Shown here piece after piece: positions 31,049 through 44,000 of a DNA stretch of 64,000 bases. Position numbers and translations under genes: made by a program. The stretch's first letter is position 1. Every line of letters starts with the position of its first letter. The notes beneath the pieces are model-generated. The model was not told the origin of the DNA. It did no database searches and worked only from the letters and a program-made list of their open reading frames with translations. This DNA is from Theristus sp. LFF4_11. Taxonomy: Eukaryota > Nematoda > Chromadorea > Monhysterida > Xyalidae. The DNA lies in assembly GCA_030248135.1 (NCBI GenBank), contig JASANC010003102.1:1-64000 (forward strand). The letters run 5' to 3'.

Positions 31049-31553
31049 TGGTCCTGCTAAATCGACCGGAACCATCGAGCGGTGGTGAGGGGGGGCGGCG
31101 GCGCGTGCACTTTCGTTCTAACACGAAAGCAAAGAATCACGTGAACTCGACGATGACCACAACGGCTGCGAACCCAGCGATCAAAATGATGTTAGAAAAG
31201 CGATTACGTTTCGGTTGTCGATGTAATTTGAGATTGAAATTTAGTAGATTTGTTTAATTTGACGATCGAAAAAGTTGGACGACCAATTATTCACCCAATG
31301 AACGACCGATCCAAACTTCAGAATAAAATCACTGTTCTGTCTTCGCGCCTCGTGTCTGAATCAATTTATTGGGCGACGTGATCGATTTAACGTGAGAACC
31401 TGAGAAAAACGATGAAAAAAGTTGGCAGAGAATAAAACACAACAACAGTATGCACTAAACAACAAACAAACAAAAAAAACTGCAACAAAAAAATCAAAAA
31501 ATCGCTAACTCTCTACTCTCTCAATCGTGTTGAATCTTGAATCTGTTTCTATA

Positions 31554-31578
31554 ACTCTCTCTCTCTCTCTCTCTCTCT
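31554..31578 (+). repeat. (CT)n microsatellite
   Basis: About 12 perfect CT units at 31554-31578, followed within 300 bp by GA-rich tracts (about 31690-31730 and 31850-31860). Confidence 0.9.
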
Positions 31579-32341
31579 GCAACGCCAGTGTCAGTTTTGT
31601 GTCTCCCGCGCTTCGCATCAAGCGCAAACCCAAAACAGCCCCGGCCAAACATTTTCACGTTTCATAGTCAGGCAGAGGCAGGCGCAAAAGCGAGACAGAA
31701 GAGAGAGAGAGAAGAGAAAACGAGCAGAGAATAACATGTTCGGTTAGTATACGGTACCATACGCTGCTGTGTTTCATATGCTGCCCATCCACATTTTTTT
31801 TATTTTCAAAGCAGGAGAGGGAGACAGAGCTGAGCTGAACTGGACCAGAGAGAGAGAGAGCAAAACAGAAACGAGCACAGAGAGAAGTGAAGTAAAAATG
31901 CAGAGAAACAGGCAAAGCCCGCGTTGTTGCCGCACATTTTACCCGACCAACGTGTGCCCCCCCCCGCCCGTTCTTTTTCCCCTCCACATGGGCAAAATAA
32001 CACGGTGCGCGCGCAAGCAAAAGCGGTGTGTTTTGCTGGCAGTATTGTGGTTGGCCAATGAACGGCCCGGTGTGTGGTGAATTTCGGATTTGGTTAAATT
32101 TGAATTGTTGTTGAACGCAGACTGATTGCTGACGGTTGGCTGGAAGAAATACTGAAATGGAGTGCTCAGGTGACTTGTGAAAACTACTTATCGGCATATC
32201 AGTGATAAAAATTGAGGTGCACTTGGGCGCAATGGAGTGCAGCTCTTCTCACTGCTGTTGTTTCGTTACCTAACTCTGTGCCAACCTCAGATCCCAATAA
32301 AAACCAAACATCGATCACTCACACTCACACCACAAACTTAA

Positions 32342-32427
32342 GTGTCATTCATGAAGCAGTATTTAGTGACGCATAGCTGTGTTAAAACATAGCTACGCGG
32401 TCACTGAATATTGCTTCATGACTGTCC
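32342..32427 (+). repeat. 85-bp palindromic repeat
   Basis: GTCATTCATGAAGCAGTATT and TAGTGACGCATAGC fold back on AGCTACGCGGTCACTGAATA and TTGCTTCATGACTG. It is one of at least five near-complete copies in the window. Confidence 0.85.
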
Positions 32428-33016
32428 CTTTATACAACAAACAATGTCATTGTTCGCCCGCCATGGAGTATTTCGAAAGTTATGCATTATTAAATAGTGA
32501 ACCTGGGCAAAATTCTATAAAATATGTTTGTTAGGCTGCCTGAAATTAATTTTTAACCAAACAAAGATTTCGAACGTTGGTCTCGAGGAATGTTTTTGAA
32601 ACACGTTAAAAAATTCCCAACTGATTTAATTTGAACGCAGCATTGTTCGATGACTGACAATTTTTTGGCTCAAAAACAGTGTCACTGCTGAATTAAGTAG
32701 GCCCTAGTCAGAAGACAGTCCTGTGTGCACTCTGTTATAACACTGTGATGTTCAACGCACAGTATCAAACAAGCACACCGGCAGTGGACGTCAGAGCAGC
32801 GTGTTTGCGTTTGTTTGTGGCTGCAAGGTGTGGTCTGCGGAAATCTTTTTTACTGTTTGATAAAATTAATGAAACCAATGCCAGACATCTATTCAATGCC
32901 AAAGGCGGGTGAAAAGATAACAGTTCAAAAAGATCAGTTGCTAAAATTCACAGTATCGACTCAAAATTTACTCAGAAATTTACTGATGGGGCGGCAAGAC
33001 AACAAGAGCAAATCTA

Positions 33017-33149
33017 AAGGCCCGTTCATACCTGACGTTTGCACACGAGACGCACGTCGATGTACGTCAGGTATGAATAACACGGTACCTGAAGTGACGT
33101 GACGTAACCCGTGCCGTATATGCGCATCCGTCAGGTATAAACGGGCCTT
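33017..33149 (+). mobile_element. Short MITE, AAGGCCCGTT ends
   Basis: AAGGCCCGTTCATACCTGAC at the left and GTCAGGTATAAACGGGCCTT at the right form an inverted repeat of about 20 bp with two mismatches. The 133-bp interior repeats the CGTCAGGTAT motif. Only one copy is in the window. Confidence 0.75.
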
Positions 33150-35271
33150 AACCAACGCATTTTCAGCGCCAAAATTTAGCAGTTTTTCAACCATTCGAAA
33201 CATCAACGAAACCCACCAGAAACGGTACGTTGAAATGTGGTTGCGCAGACACAGTATTTGTGCTGCAACCGTGGTTTTATGATCTACTTCATAATTGTCT
33301 GTCGCATCAGTGAAAACACACAAACACAGGAACACATCCAACAAACAAAAAAGACGGTAAACAAAAAAACTCACAGGCGTCGAACACGTTGCTCCTGCTT
33401 GAAATAGGTATCGATCTTTCCGGGTCGTCAAATTTAGCCTGAGCAAGTGCGAGCTACTTCAAACAGATAAAAAGAAAGAATGGTATTTTTCAAACAGTGA
33501 AATGGATCAACCTACACCAGGTCAAGAAGAAAAACAGAAACGTTGGAACAAAACGGAACGATCCGAGAAACAAACGGAGCGGCAGCAAAAGCCGCAAACT
33601 CCCCCACCCAAGCGATAAGGGTTTATGACGGAAAGGAGAACTATTCCGATTCCGAAATCCCGAAAGTTTCAATTTTGCGACGAGAGAGAATAACAAGGGC
33701 CCATCGTGCGTAACCGTGAGTGAAAGCGAAAACACGGTGTTCTTCAACTGAAAAAAACCGTTTTAGCCGAAAACCACCGCGAAGTGGCGCCGTGCGAGCC
33801 CGGGCACGGGACGGGGACGGGATGGACTGCGCGAGCAAATGCGAGCACTCGCTTTGCATTTTGTGCTTTGCTGTCGCGTCGAGGCGAGCAGAGCTGCTGG
33901 CTGGCTGCTGTGTTTATTCGCATCGCATCTCACTGCTGCTGCTGCTGCTGCTGTGTTCGTGCTCGCGCTGTGCGCTGGTGAACGCACACGCACGCTGATT
34001 GGCTGTGCGCCAAGAGTGCAGCCAATCAGCGACGTGCCAACTGGACGTCATTCAGGGTCGCCGCGCGTGTCGATAAAAGGCGGCCACGCGAATTATGAGA
34101 CGAGGAGACACAGTGCTGCTGTTGTTGTTGTTTTTGTTACATGGTGGTGTGAGCGTGCAATTGTAACAAACAACCACTGTGGAGAGAAGAGAAAAAATGT
34201 CAGAAACGTTGTGAACGATTCGCATGCTTGGAAAGGTGTTCACCCTTTTGTCGTGCTTCTTTTGTTTTCTTCCTCTCTGTTGTTCATATCACGAAAGCAA
34301 TTCCTAAAACGATGGCGATCTGCATGATATTTTTTTGGTGTCCGTCCCCAGTCTTGGCTGATTTCTGCTGATTGAAGGGAATGGTGTTGTTGTTTTTCCG
34401 AAGAGCATCATGTTTTTTCGTAATATGTTTGACTTTGACCTGCCGAAGATACCGAAAAAGGCGCTCAGATTGGGATTCGAATGAACTAGGAAATTCCATG
34501 GTTTTGTGCTGTGCTGAAGCTTTTTGAAACCAAAAAAGCTTTTTTGCAAACAAAAAATGAACAACTCAGACGGTCAAGAATTCAATTTTTTATCAGCGCT
34601 GCATCATGGCAGATGGTGCAAGCCATTAGCGTTGCAAATACATTTACCTGGAAACTAACGGTTAAAACAAACTACAACTCTCAGAATATATCCTAAACCT
34701 AATCCTATGCACAGCCTAAACCTAACTCTAATCTGAAGTTCAGCCTTAGACCCATAAAACTCTTTTGTAACAAAAAACTGAAAGATGTGCAATTTGTGCG
34801 AATCAAATGAATCCATCGATCTATTGTAATCTGCAATGCAAGCAACAAGGTTAGGATCAAATGAATCAGTTGGCTTCCGAATACATTTACCAATCACCGG
34901 GTTTGCACGAACAACAAGTCTTTAAAGCTCAACAACGAACATGAACAGACGCAGGCAACAAAACCGATTGTCAGCATTCAGAAACAACGAACTTTAGGGT
35001 GCGGTACATATTGTGCGTTCATGGTATGTGTGTGCCCTCAGCGCCCAGGCTACACGCACATAAAAATCGATTCATGAATCATGGCAACCACATGAAGTGC
35101 ACAAGAGCGCATGATAGCTGCAGCCCACACACAGCCACCCAGCAACGATGTTTCAGCTGCACTGTGCTATCTTTGAAACTTTGAGCAGTTCGTATGACTC
35201 ACGAGAATCAGATTCGCTTTTGAAACAATGAAGAGTTCGGTTTCAAGATTCTTGAAATTCACACGAGAGTC

Positions 35272-37631
35272 ATGACACGTTCACCGATTTACGCGTTGCC
35301 AACGGAACTGCTGGCCATCGTGGTCGGTTGTCTCGATGAATTGGACGAGAAACTGCAGTGTCGATTGATTGATCGCCGATTCGGCAACGCTGTCGAGATG
35401 CCGACAAGCTGGAGATCGGTGAAACGGTGTGCGCTCGTAGAATGCTCGCACGGCGGAGAGGCAGGTGTGATTTTGGTTGAAACTTTTTTTTTATTTTAGA
35501 CATTGTAAGAGGACCCGTGAAAGAAGATCTTTCAAAATGGAGCGCGTCTCCCCTTGTCCTGCAGCACCGAGAAAACGTGGCTTATTTTAATGATAATAAA
35601 AAACTGGCAAATCATTTGTAGCTGCTAAAATTTCGTTCACATTGTGATAAACGTGTTTCCCATGAAGTGTAGTCAGCCAGCCACTTTAGTAGCCTCGTTA
35701 CAAGTTGCCGCGTTATATATTATGACCGAAGTAATGTTGAAAGAATAATCGCTTTGACGAAAGATGTAATCCGCGCAGATCAAAGCGAAAATTTTCTTAC
35801 AAAATAAAAAATGCTCATTCCAGGAGTCCTGGAGCTGAACGGTGTCAACTATCAACTGAGCAAATTCCAAAGTGTGAACTGTCTAATATGGCTACTGGAA
35901 AAGTTGACCTCACTGCAGTCGTTACGTGTCGTTGCCACCCAGCCTAGCAGGTGCTTGCCACCGTTGAGTCTCGTTGAGACGCTGCTCACTGCCTCGAAAC
36001 GAACACTGAACGTTTTGTCGCTCGAAATTGTTCTGAACGATCGCCAGGATTACAACTGTTTGATGGCACTATTGAAACTTGTGGGCAATTTCGCAATACC
36101 GACCTATTGCAACATTGAATCACGCTGCATTGAGGTACTTCACCGTGAAGTTGAAGTTGATTTTTGGGTGACCTTTATTTGCTGCATACGAATTCGATTG
36201 CTGATTGGTCGTGTTTATCATGCGCCATCTTTTTTGTCACCAGCCTTTTTTTGTTTTTAAAGTTGCCAAAAAGCTGAATCATCATCACATCAAAATCACC
36301 ATTGCTTGTAAATCAATCAATAATTTCACCGATCTTAGCAACGACACGAGTAGATGTGCAACTTCGAGAACACTGAGATCGCCTACTCAACAAAGTTGTT
36401 GAGTTACACCACTGGTGGTAGCTCATCGTCATTAAATGTGCTCCGTAGGTTTTTGTGTCTCATTAAATCTCGGTGTAACAACTTTTTGCAGCTCTATTCA
36501 GCCTGTTCGAGCAGAAACAGTGGTTGACGTGTTCGACTGTTGTAATTTTTCGCTTAAAAATAACAACATTATTTCAGCCAGTCGGAACGGACATGCCGTT
36601 GCAGTTGCTCGATTGCCTTCACCACAGCACCGCACTGTTAACCAGCCTGCGGTTGGTGCAGCTTTCGCACGACGACACTGGATCCAACAGAACGGACGAA
36701 CCCGCAACGACCAACATCGACGTTGCTCTCGCCACCATAAAATGTCTCCGCCATAAACCCCTGAAATACGTCCATCTACTGATGATGGGCTGGCCGAAGG
36801 CTGAAATGTTGGCTGAAACTTTGAACACGATTCAATTGGAGCCTGGATTAGAGACATTGAGACTGGAGCAACGAGGTGGCACTGTGGAGAGTGACTGTGG
36901 CCATTTTGACAGTGTTGAATTTTGGACGACAATTGATGCGCGTGTTTTGAGGTAAAGTGAAAGTCAACAACAACACGGTGAAGAAAATCTGCAAAAAATC
37001 ACTAAATTAGTAGGTCATTGCAAGTCGAATGCGCTGATTGGCTGCGACAACCACGCAATTGGCTGGAATTTGTATCGTGCTGCTTGGCTGCAGTGCAGCA
37101 TATCGAGCTGGGCAAAGCAATCAGTGGGAGCCCATTGAAACCAGCGAATAAAACTGATTTTTTCAAAGTCAAGAGAATTCCAGTTCCGTTCCAATTCCAA
37201 TATCCGTGCTGGCTGACTGCACCAATTCACCGAATGCTCACCACTTTCCCAGGCGTCTCACCACGTTGCACCTGAACCTCGGCACCGCACCGCAAGCCAC
37301 TCTGAATGCCACCCGCCTCTGGCTTCACCTGATCGCCGAGAAATGCCCGCTGCTTGATCGGCTCATCCTCGAATCAGCCGGTCTACCGGCGCTCAACCAA
37401 TCAGCGTTCACGTTGCTCGTCGCTGATTGGCTGCATCGACTCGGCGCCAATCACGCGAACGTCTGGTACTGGCCGGTGCGTAGGAATGTCGAGCTTTGTG
37501 CGTCGTTGGAGGCGTTGGGCTGTAGAGTGACGATGGGTAATACGGATCGAAGGCGACTGAATCGAAAAGGCTGCTGTCTGCTGGTGGAGAAGGCCACCAA
37601 GGCGATCACACTGAATTTGATGCTCGTGTGA
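35272..37631 (+). CDS. F-box-like protein with leucine-rich C-terminal region
   Basis: Exons: 35272-35464, 35824-36134, 36578-36951, 37014-37205, 37253-37631; phases agree, giving 482 residues. The exon 4/5 split uses a 47-bp intron and is the least certain. Residues about 7-45 (LPTELLAIVVGCLDELDEKL, then QCRLIDRRFGNAVE and a SWRSVK) have the LP..LL..I...L shape of an F-box. The rest shows scattered leucine-rich segments (LQSLRVVATQP, LTSLRLVQLSHDD, LRHKPLKYVHLLMMG, TTLHLNLGTAP, LLDRLILESAGLP), like the diverged LRRs behind many F-boxes. By family knowledge such proteins are substrate adaptors of SCF ubiquitin ligases; here that is inference. No orthologue is recognised. The gene stands alone between ANP32 and a minus-strand gene. 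Confidence 0.7.
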
Positions 37632-38014
37632 AATTGGCTTTTTTTAAAGATGTCAGACCGGTATGCTTTCCCACACACCATTGTTTACTACCAATAATAA
37701 ATAATGTAATTGACAGTACTTACTTACGAAAAGAAACAGTGCAAATGAAATAGTGCTGAAGTGCAAAACAATGTGAAACACAACGATAAGAAATACCACC
37801 AGCACAACACAACAAAAATAAAACCATACCGATTTCACGGACACGGACGCACATACACAGAAACACGACAAAAACCGAGAAACAAGTTTAGAAAAAACGT
37901 AAGCTACCAAAACCGTTGCCGACAGAGAGTAAAATGTGGAAATCCATGAACTCAACCATTTGAAATCTCAAATGTTTCAAAATCTTCAATGCCGATCCAA
38001 ATCTTCTTTTTTCT
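37632..38014. other. Short intergenic region between convergent genes
   Basis: A-rich, CACA-rich sequence without exons. It should hold the 3'UTRs of the F-box gene and of the minus-strand gene ending at 38015. Confidence 0.6.
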
Positions 38015-41000
38015 TTACCACTGATTCTGTTTCTGACGGCTGTCACCGGCCGCGCTTTGACCGCCGTACGTTACGCCGCTGAATCCAGCCGACCAATCGT
38101 AGCGGCTGCAAAAGAAATAGTTTTTTTTTGAAAAATTGAAAAACAATCAAACAAACAAACAAAAGCGCGACCGATTGACGGCACACAAAGGAGTTTCAGT
38201 TTTTTTTGTGAAAAGCAATAGAAACCAACATAATTTCAGTGCAGTCGAACTCTACATTATAGGGAATTAGCTGATTGGTTGTTGTTGATTAAGTGATGCA
38301 TACTTTCTGTACAGCAACTGCTGTGGGAGCGGAATCGCTTTTGCACAGATAGTACGCATCATGTGATCAGCAACCAATCAGCTGAATCCTAATAATTTAG
38401 AGTTCATCTGTATGGTATCGTATTCGTTCACGTTTCTTTACGAGAAGGCAGCAGCAAAGGACTGCAGTGCACCAGCATCCGGGCGAACCGTCGCTTTTTC
38501 GAGTGGAGGATGGTCAAGAAACGTTGCACGGGTGGCGCAAGTTGCAGCACACCTTTTCGCAGTCAGTGGCCGCATTAAACAACAGCACTAACCGCAACAA
38601 ACAAATCCATAAGAGATATGAAAGCAGCTGATCCGCATGCGGAAAAGTGGTTCTTTCTGAATCCAGCAGAAAAAAAAACGCGACGGTTCTCTGCATTTCG
38701 GCCCGGCCAACATCAGTGATGCAGAAGAGTAGTGGGTAGCCTCAATCGGAAAAGGGCACCATGCAAATTCCAGACTGGTGCGTGCCACCCCCCCCGTACC
38801 CTTGTTCGCTCGTCTGTGCTGTGCGGCCACCGAACGTCGCCGACGCATAGAGCTCGGCCGCGGACGTGGTCGGCGTCTGCGTGCTTGGCGGCTGCTGATT
38901 GCGCGCCGCTGACTGCTGGTGGTCGAATGCACCAGCGGCAGCGGCAGATCCACCGCTGAAGAGTGGAACCAACAAAACAATACCATCCAAACCCAAACAA
39001 TCAATAACACACAACACGTGAACGACGGTATAGTGGTTCATGCCGCCGAAAACCCATCCGAGTTTGGATACGTTAAAAGCGTTCGAAATCGGCTTCAATT
39101 AAAACCCGCGTTCTTCAGCGAACCTGAGCATCTGCTGCGTGCGTATCAGCTCCGTCGCCAGCTCCAACTGGCGATGCTGTTCCAGTACCATGTTTTGCAG
39201 CGCCTGCAAAAAAAGATGAAAAATATCACTCCGGTTTTGTTTTTTCTTCTGTCGCGAGCTGTAATCTGCCGAAAAGTGACTGGTTTAAACAACGACACTG
39301 TATTATCAATTTTTAGGTTCTGCGACTCAATGGGCTTGCAGACGTGGAAAGGAAACTAGTTTCAATCATTATGTGGCAATTCAAAGTCGATTAAGTGACT
39401 CGGTCCTATTTAGGTGACTCGGATCACTTTGCCGATTTTGAATTCCCGCGTCCTGCGCATTGAGCCTCGGGAGCAAAATAAAAAATCGTACCTTGATGTC
39501 GTTCGGGTCAGTGCCACCAGCAGACGGCGTCGTCGCCGCTGCCATCGACTGCTGCTTCATGGTGCCCGTCGTGCCGCCGCCGCCGCCAGTCGTGTAGCGC
39601 GACGACGCCAGCTGTGTGGTCGCGTTCGCTCCGTCCTTCGCAAGCGTGAACTGCGAATAGCGCGACGGTCGCGTCATCGGCTCCTCCAGCGGTGCGTCTT
39701 TTGCGGCCGAGCGTAGGCCAGCGTGCATCGGCGGCACCGTTGGTGGATACATGCCGGGCGTCGTGCGCTTCGCGGACTTGCTGAAAATGCTTTAGATATT
39801 CTGAAGTCACAGTTTGATCGCAACGCAACGATTCTGAGTCACCAAAATATAAGAGCCGGTTTTCACCAATTTCTTTTCAACGGCTGGCAACAAACGGGCC
39901 CGTCCATTCACACTTCTCGGCGGTGTATGTCGAGAAATGAGTTCATGGACAGCAGTCTGCCATACCACATGAGTGAAAACGACGACGTCACGCCAGCAGA
40001 GCTATTGTTGCTTCGCGGACGTGACGTGCCGTGATCCCACTTTTTGGACGAATCTGGTCAACGAGACCAATGATTTAGACGAGACTTGAGACCAACGAAC
40101 ACATGGTATCACCTGAAATCCAGGTCAACATAGTAATCCTTGACGGCGCTGCTTGTGTACGTTCGCACGGCCGTCGGTCGGCGCTCATCCATCGATCGAT
40201 TGGCGCTGCCGCCGCGCGCGCGATTCCTTCAGTCAGCAGATCACAAATGTTTACTGTTGCGTCTTTCGTAGAGCATGGTTATGAGAGCGAACCGTACTTG
40301 TTTGGCATAGCTATAGTTAAATGCTAATCCGGTTGGCTACACCAGTTCGACTGTGTGGTGCAGCTTGGTGCGACTTGCGGTGCCAGCACATGTGAATGGT
40401 GCAACAAAATTGTTGCTGCACAATAAGCAGTAAACGCTGCGGAGCAACAACGTTCCGCACCGACACGGGTGGAAAATGCCATGAGTCCGCATACGTATAG
40501 TACGGTATCTACCGTATTCCGTCTCGACACGATCAAACGGCAAACTTTCCAGACAGCAAGAAACATTCTTGCCACCAATTTCGCCCATCAGTTTGAACAT
40601 TTGCACAGACTGACAGACGATAGCGGTTGAAGCAAGCTCGTGTCGAGACATAGGACTGTAGATACCGTACTACGTGGCTCTACGAGCCGCGTAGCAATTG
40701 AAACCAGAACTCGCCCAGAACAGCATACACACTTCGAAACCGACCGCTTCTTGCGTGACTGCAACGAACCGTCACGGTCACTCGCGATCGTCGCTCGTTT
40801 ACGACTGGCCGAATCAGCGGCCGCCGTCGGCGTGATTTGCTGTTGCTTGTTGGGGTAACTGTAAAACGAAAGAGCGAAACGTCAGCAACACTGTTCGCTT
40901 GTTCATGATTAAACGTTCTGCACTGATTTTAGAGTGATTGCCATCGAAACAACACATGCAGCAATACGGGACACACTTGTGTACCGCATGGTCGTGAGCT

Positions 41001-44000
41001 GTGCGTGTGTTGTGCGGTTGATCGTTGTGTGTGGCTCAAGAACCAACAATAGAGCACTTCAGCATTGAACTTAGCGACCAAACGACAAGCAGCCACAGTG
41101 GCTCATTCTTTTGTCAGTGACACACTGACAGTGAACTGATGCTACAAAAGCACGCTTGATTCAACCAAGCCGACTAACTGAAACACCAAAAACACTTATC
41201 TTGTTGCCTGCTGTCGCTGCTCCATAAATGGACGCAGCAATGGGCGGCTGCTGCGATGCCGCTCCGTAGGGAGTGGTCGCCTGCGCGTTCAAGCCACCGC
41301 CGGCCGCAGCGGCCATCGTGTGACCGCCGCCAGCGCCAGCGGCATGATAGCCGCCAAACGCCGCCGTGGCGCCGGAAGCAGCGAGCGCAGCGGTCGCATT
41401 CTGCCATGGATTCATGGCGCCTGCCGACTGACGCCAAGCGTCGGCGTGCGACTGCGGTGCGAACGACGGCCGCTCTGCAGCCGGCAACACCAGCCGCAGC
41501 GATTTCTTCTCGCGCTCCCACGCGCCGCGACGTTTCGCGAGCGCTCGCCGCAGCGTCTCGTCGGACTTGGCGTCGTGCGCCAACGACGCCGCCGGCTGCT
41601 TCGGCGGACCACCACCACCACCACCAGCGGCGGCAACGTCGCCCGGATCCGGTCGGATCGTGGTCGCGCTCTTCGACTCCGGCGCAACGGCGGCGGCATT
41701 TTTGTCGCCGCCACCGCTCGCCGCCGCGTCATCGGTTTTCTTCTCGGCGTCTTTCGTGTCGCTCGTCGTCGTCGTCGTCGCCTCCGCAACCGAGTCCGGT
41801 TTCACTCGGACCGCCGGAAGCAGAAACGAATTGTACGCTACTGCGGCCGTCTTCGGCAGCGTGCTCAGGTCAACGGTGACGCGGCGACCGCCGCGCGTTC
41901 CCGGCACACTACGCTGGCCGGCCTGTCTCAACTGCTGCAGCGTACGCACCTCGGTGCGCGAGAGCAACAGAGTCGGGTGGAGATCTGCAAAATGCGGCGC
42001 AGGCCGTAAACACGGTCGCTGTTGTTGTTGAGGAGCAGCCCCGAGCGCATGCACGCACGCACATGCCCAGGTGAACACATGACTCTTGAACGTGTCGTTG
42101 TGCAAAACAGAAGCACAACCGTTGGTGTTCCATTCAGAGATCGCGAGTTCAAGTTCCATGTCACGTGTTACAAGACTGAGTTTTTTTCATGATTTTGTTT
42201 GTCTTTGGGTATACACAATACACCAAGACGCAAAACATATCGACTGCTTAGACCGGGCCTATTTGACGCGACGATCTGAATCAGTCGATGTAACACTATT
42301 CCACGTAATTTTTCCACTTGAAAAATAACGTTGTTCCGGGTGTAACAGCCCGTTGTTGTATAAAAATACACACTCTGACATTTTTAATGGTTTCGACGTT
42401 GCCGATGCCGCAATTCCGATTCGATCAGTTCAGAACCACCATTCACATTTTCCTTTCTATGAAAACGTGAAACGATGTAGGCAATGGCAAACCACAGTTT
42501 CTGTTAATCGCAAGCTGAATTGCACAGCTGCCGACAAAAAAACAGATTCCTGAAACAAGGTGCACCAAAACAACGAAGCTCTCAACAATATCAACAAACG
42601 CATCCGTTCACACCTTGCATCAGATAGACGCAGTTGTACGGCCACTCGAATTCACGTGGCGAGTATTTCGTAGGATGGAATTCGACGACAGGGTGACGCG
42701 CGTGCGCTGCAACCGCGGCGTCCGGCGACGCAAACGTCACAATCGCACAACGCCGTCTGTAATGTGAGTGAACCGTGAAATGTGTCAAAAAAAGACGAAC
42801 ACACAAAAACGAAAATCTGCAGCGTGTTGCAAAAAACTACAATTGGCAAAACGGCTCAAACATTCTCCAGTCTGCTTGAGTTTGATGTTTTCATTTGAAA
42901 TTTGGAGTACTGCTTGAAAAATATGTTTGCCACTGATTGTGTTAAAAATTTTCAGCGGAATACTCGAATCATATGGAAGCATAGAAACACTTGAAAACTG
43001 TGCGGTGGGGCCGGGGCAAACGCCCACACCATAGCACGGGTGAACTTTCCCTTGAACAGCATGACCGACCGACCCAAAGAAATCGTCCGCGAACGCGACG
43101 CCCATACGCTGTTCGTCGTGCACGTCGTCCTCCTTGAGATGGAGCGCCTCGAGCACGTTGTACGTGGTGACCGTCGGCGGCACGTCGCGGATCAACAGCT
43201 GGCACGACTTGGTCGGCCTTGTCAACTCAGGCAGCACACGGCCGAGACGAGCTTGCAGGGACTCGGGCGCGTTCGCGGCTGCAGCCGCAGCGGCCGCTGT
43301 GCCGCCACCGGCCGTGCGGTTTTTGTACCACGGCTTTTTCGGGCTCGTGCGTTCTGCGAACAGCAGTGTATATACTCTAACTCTATAACATATCCAACTA
43401 GCTGATTGGTTGGTGGCAGGGTTTTTTTCATCGATTTTTTTGCGTCAATTGACGCAAATGGTCAAAAAATTTTGCGTCAACCCAAATATTTCTGCGTCAA
43501 TATGACACCAGTCTAAATCGAACCAATGTTACTAATAGACAATTTCGGCATCTTTAATCAATAAAAGTGGCGTTTTCAATATGTGGTTAAATAACAAAGC
43601 GATTTTGGCACTTGACGGTGACAACCACGGCTGCGCAGAAACAAAACTCATTCGGAATCTCGGCACCCTATGGCTGCTGTTTCAATCAATCAATAAGCAA
43701 GTATCGATATTACAGTAAATTTGGATTTCGAATACAAAAATAAGAAGAATTCACTATCATAGACAACAACAACCGACCGATGGGCACCAGAATGCGAATG
43801 CGTTTGTTGTTGCTGGTGCGTAAATGAACGAGGAAATGGCGGACAACGGGCGTGATTTGCGTCTCCTGCTTGTACCACAGTTCGAGACAGCTGAAGAAAA
43901 CGAAAACAAAAACAATGAAAAATGTCAGTTGACACGACGACGAAGCTTTCAACAAGCACACAATTTTCATGTGAATTGTGGATTTCATCACAATGAACTG

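Larger units (their letters stand above)
31049..35271. other. Intergenic region between ANP32 and the F-box gene
   Basis: No exon could be supported across about 4.2 kb. It contains a CT microsatellite (31554-31578), GA-rich tracts to about 31860, an 85-bp palindromic repeat (32342-32427), a short MITE (33017-33149) and a GC-rich, CTG-repeat-bearing segment (33780-34080) that might be a promoter or 5'UTR for the F-box gene. A minus-strand frame at 34553-34284 ends in a hydrophobic stretch, but nothing supports it as a gene. Confidence 0.5.

Noticed and set aside
34284..34553. Small minus-strand frame ending in a hydrophobic stretch (possible tail-anchored peptide)
   Set aside because: AT-rich composition, no codon bias like the real genes, no recognised family and no splice context.
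40740..40855. Exon reading YPNKQQQITPTAAADSASRK in the unidentified gene
   Set aside because: Composition looks coding, but no donor or acceptor pair gave a matching phase with its neighbours, so it was left out of the exon list.
41256..42031. Plus-strand open frames of 150-230 codons
   Set aside because: Arg/Ser/Pro-rich antisense of the Ala/Gly-rich exon 41984-41196; no splice or family support.
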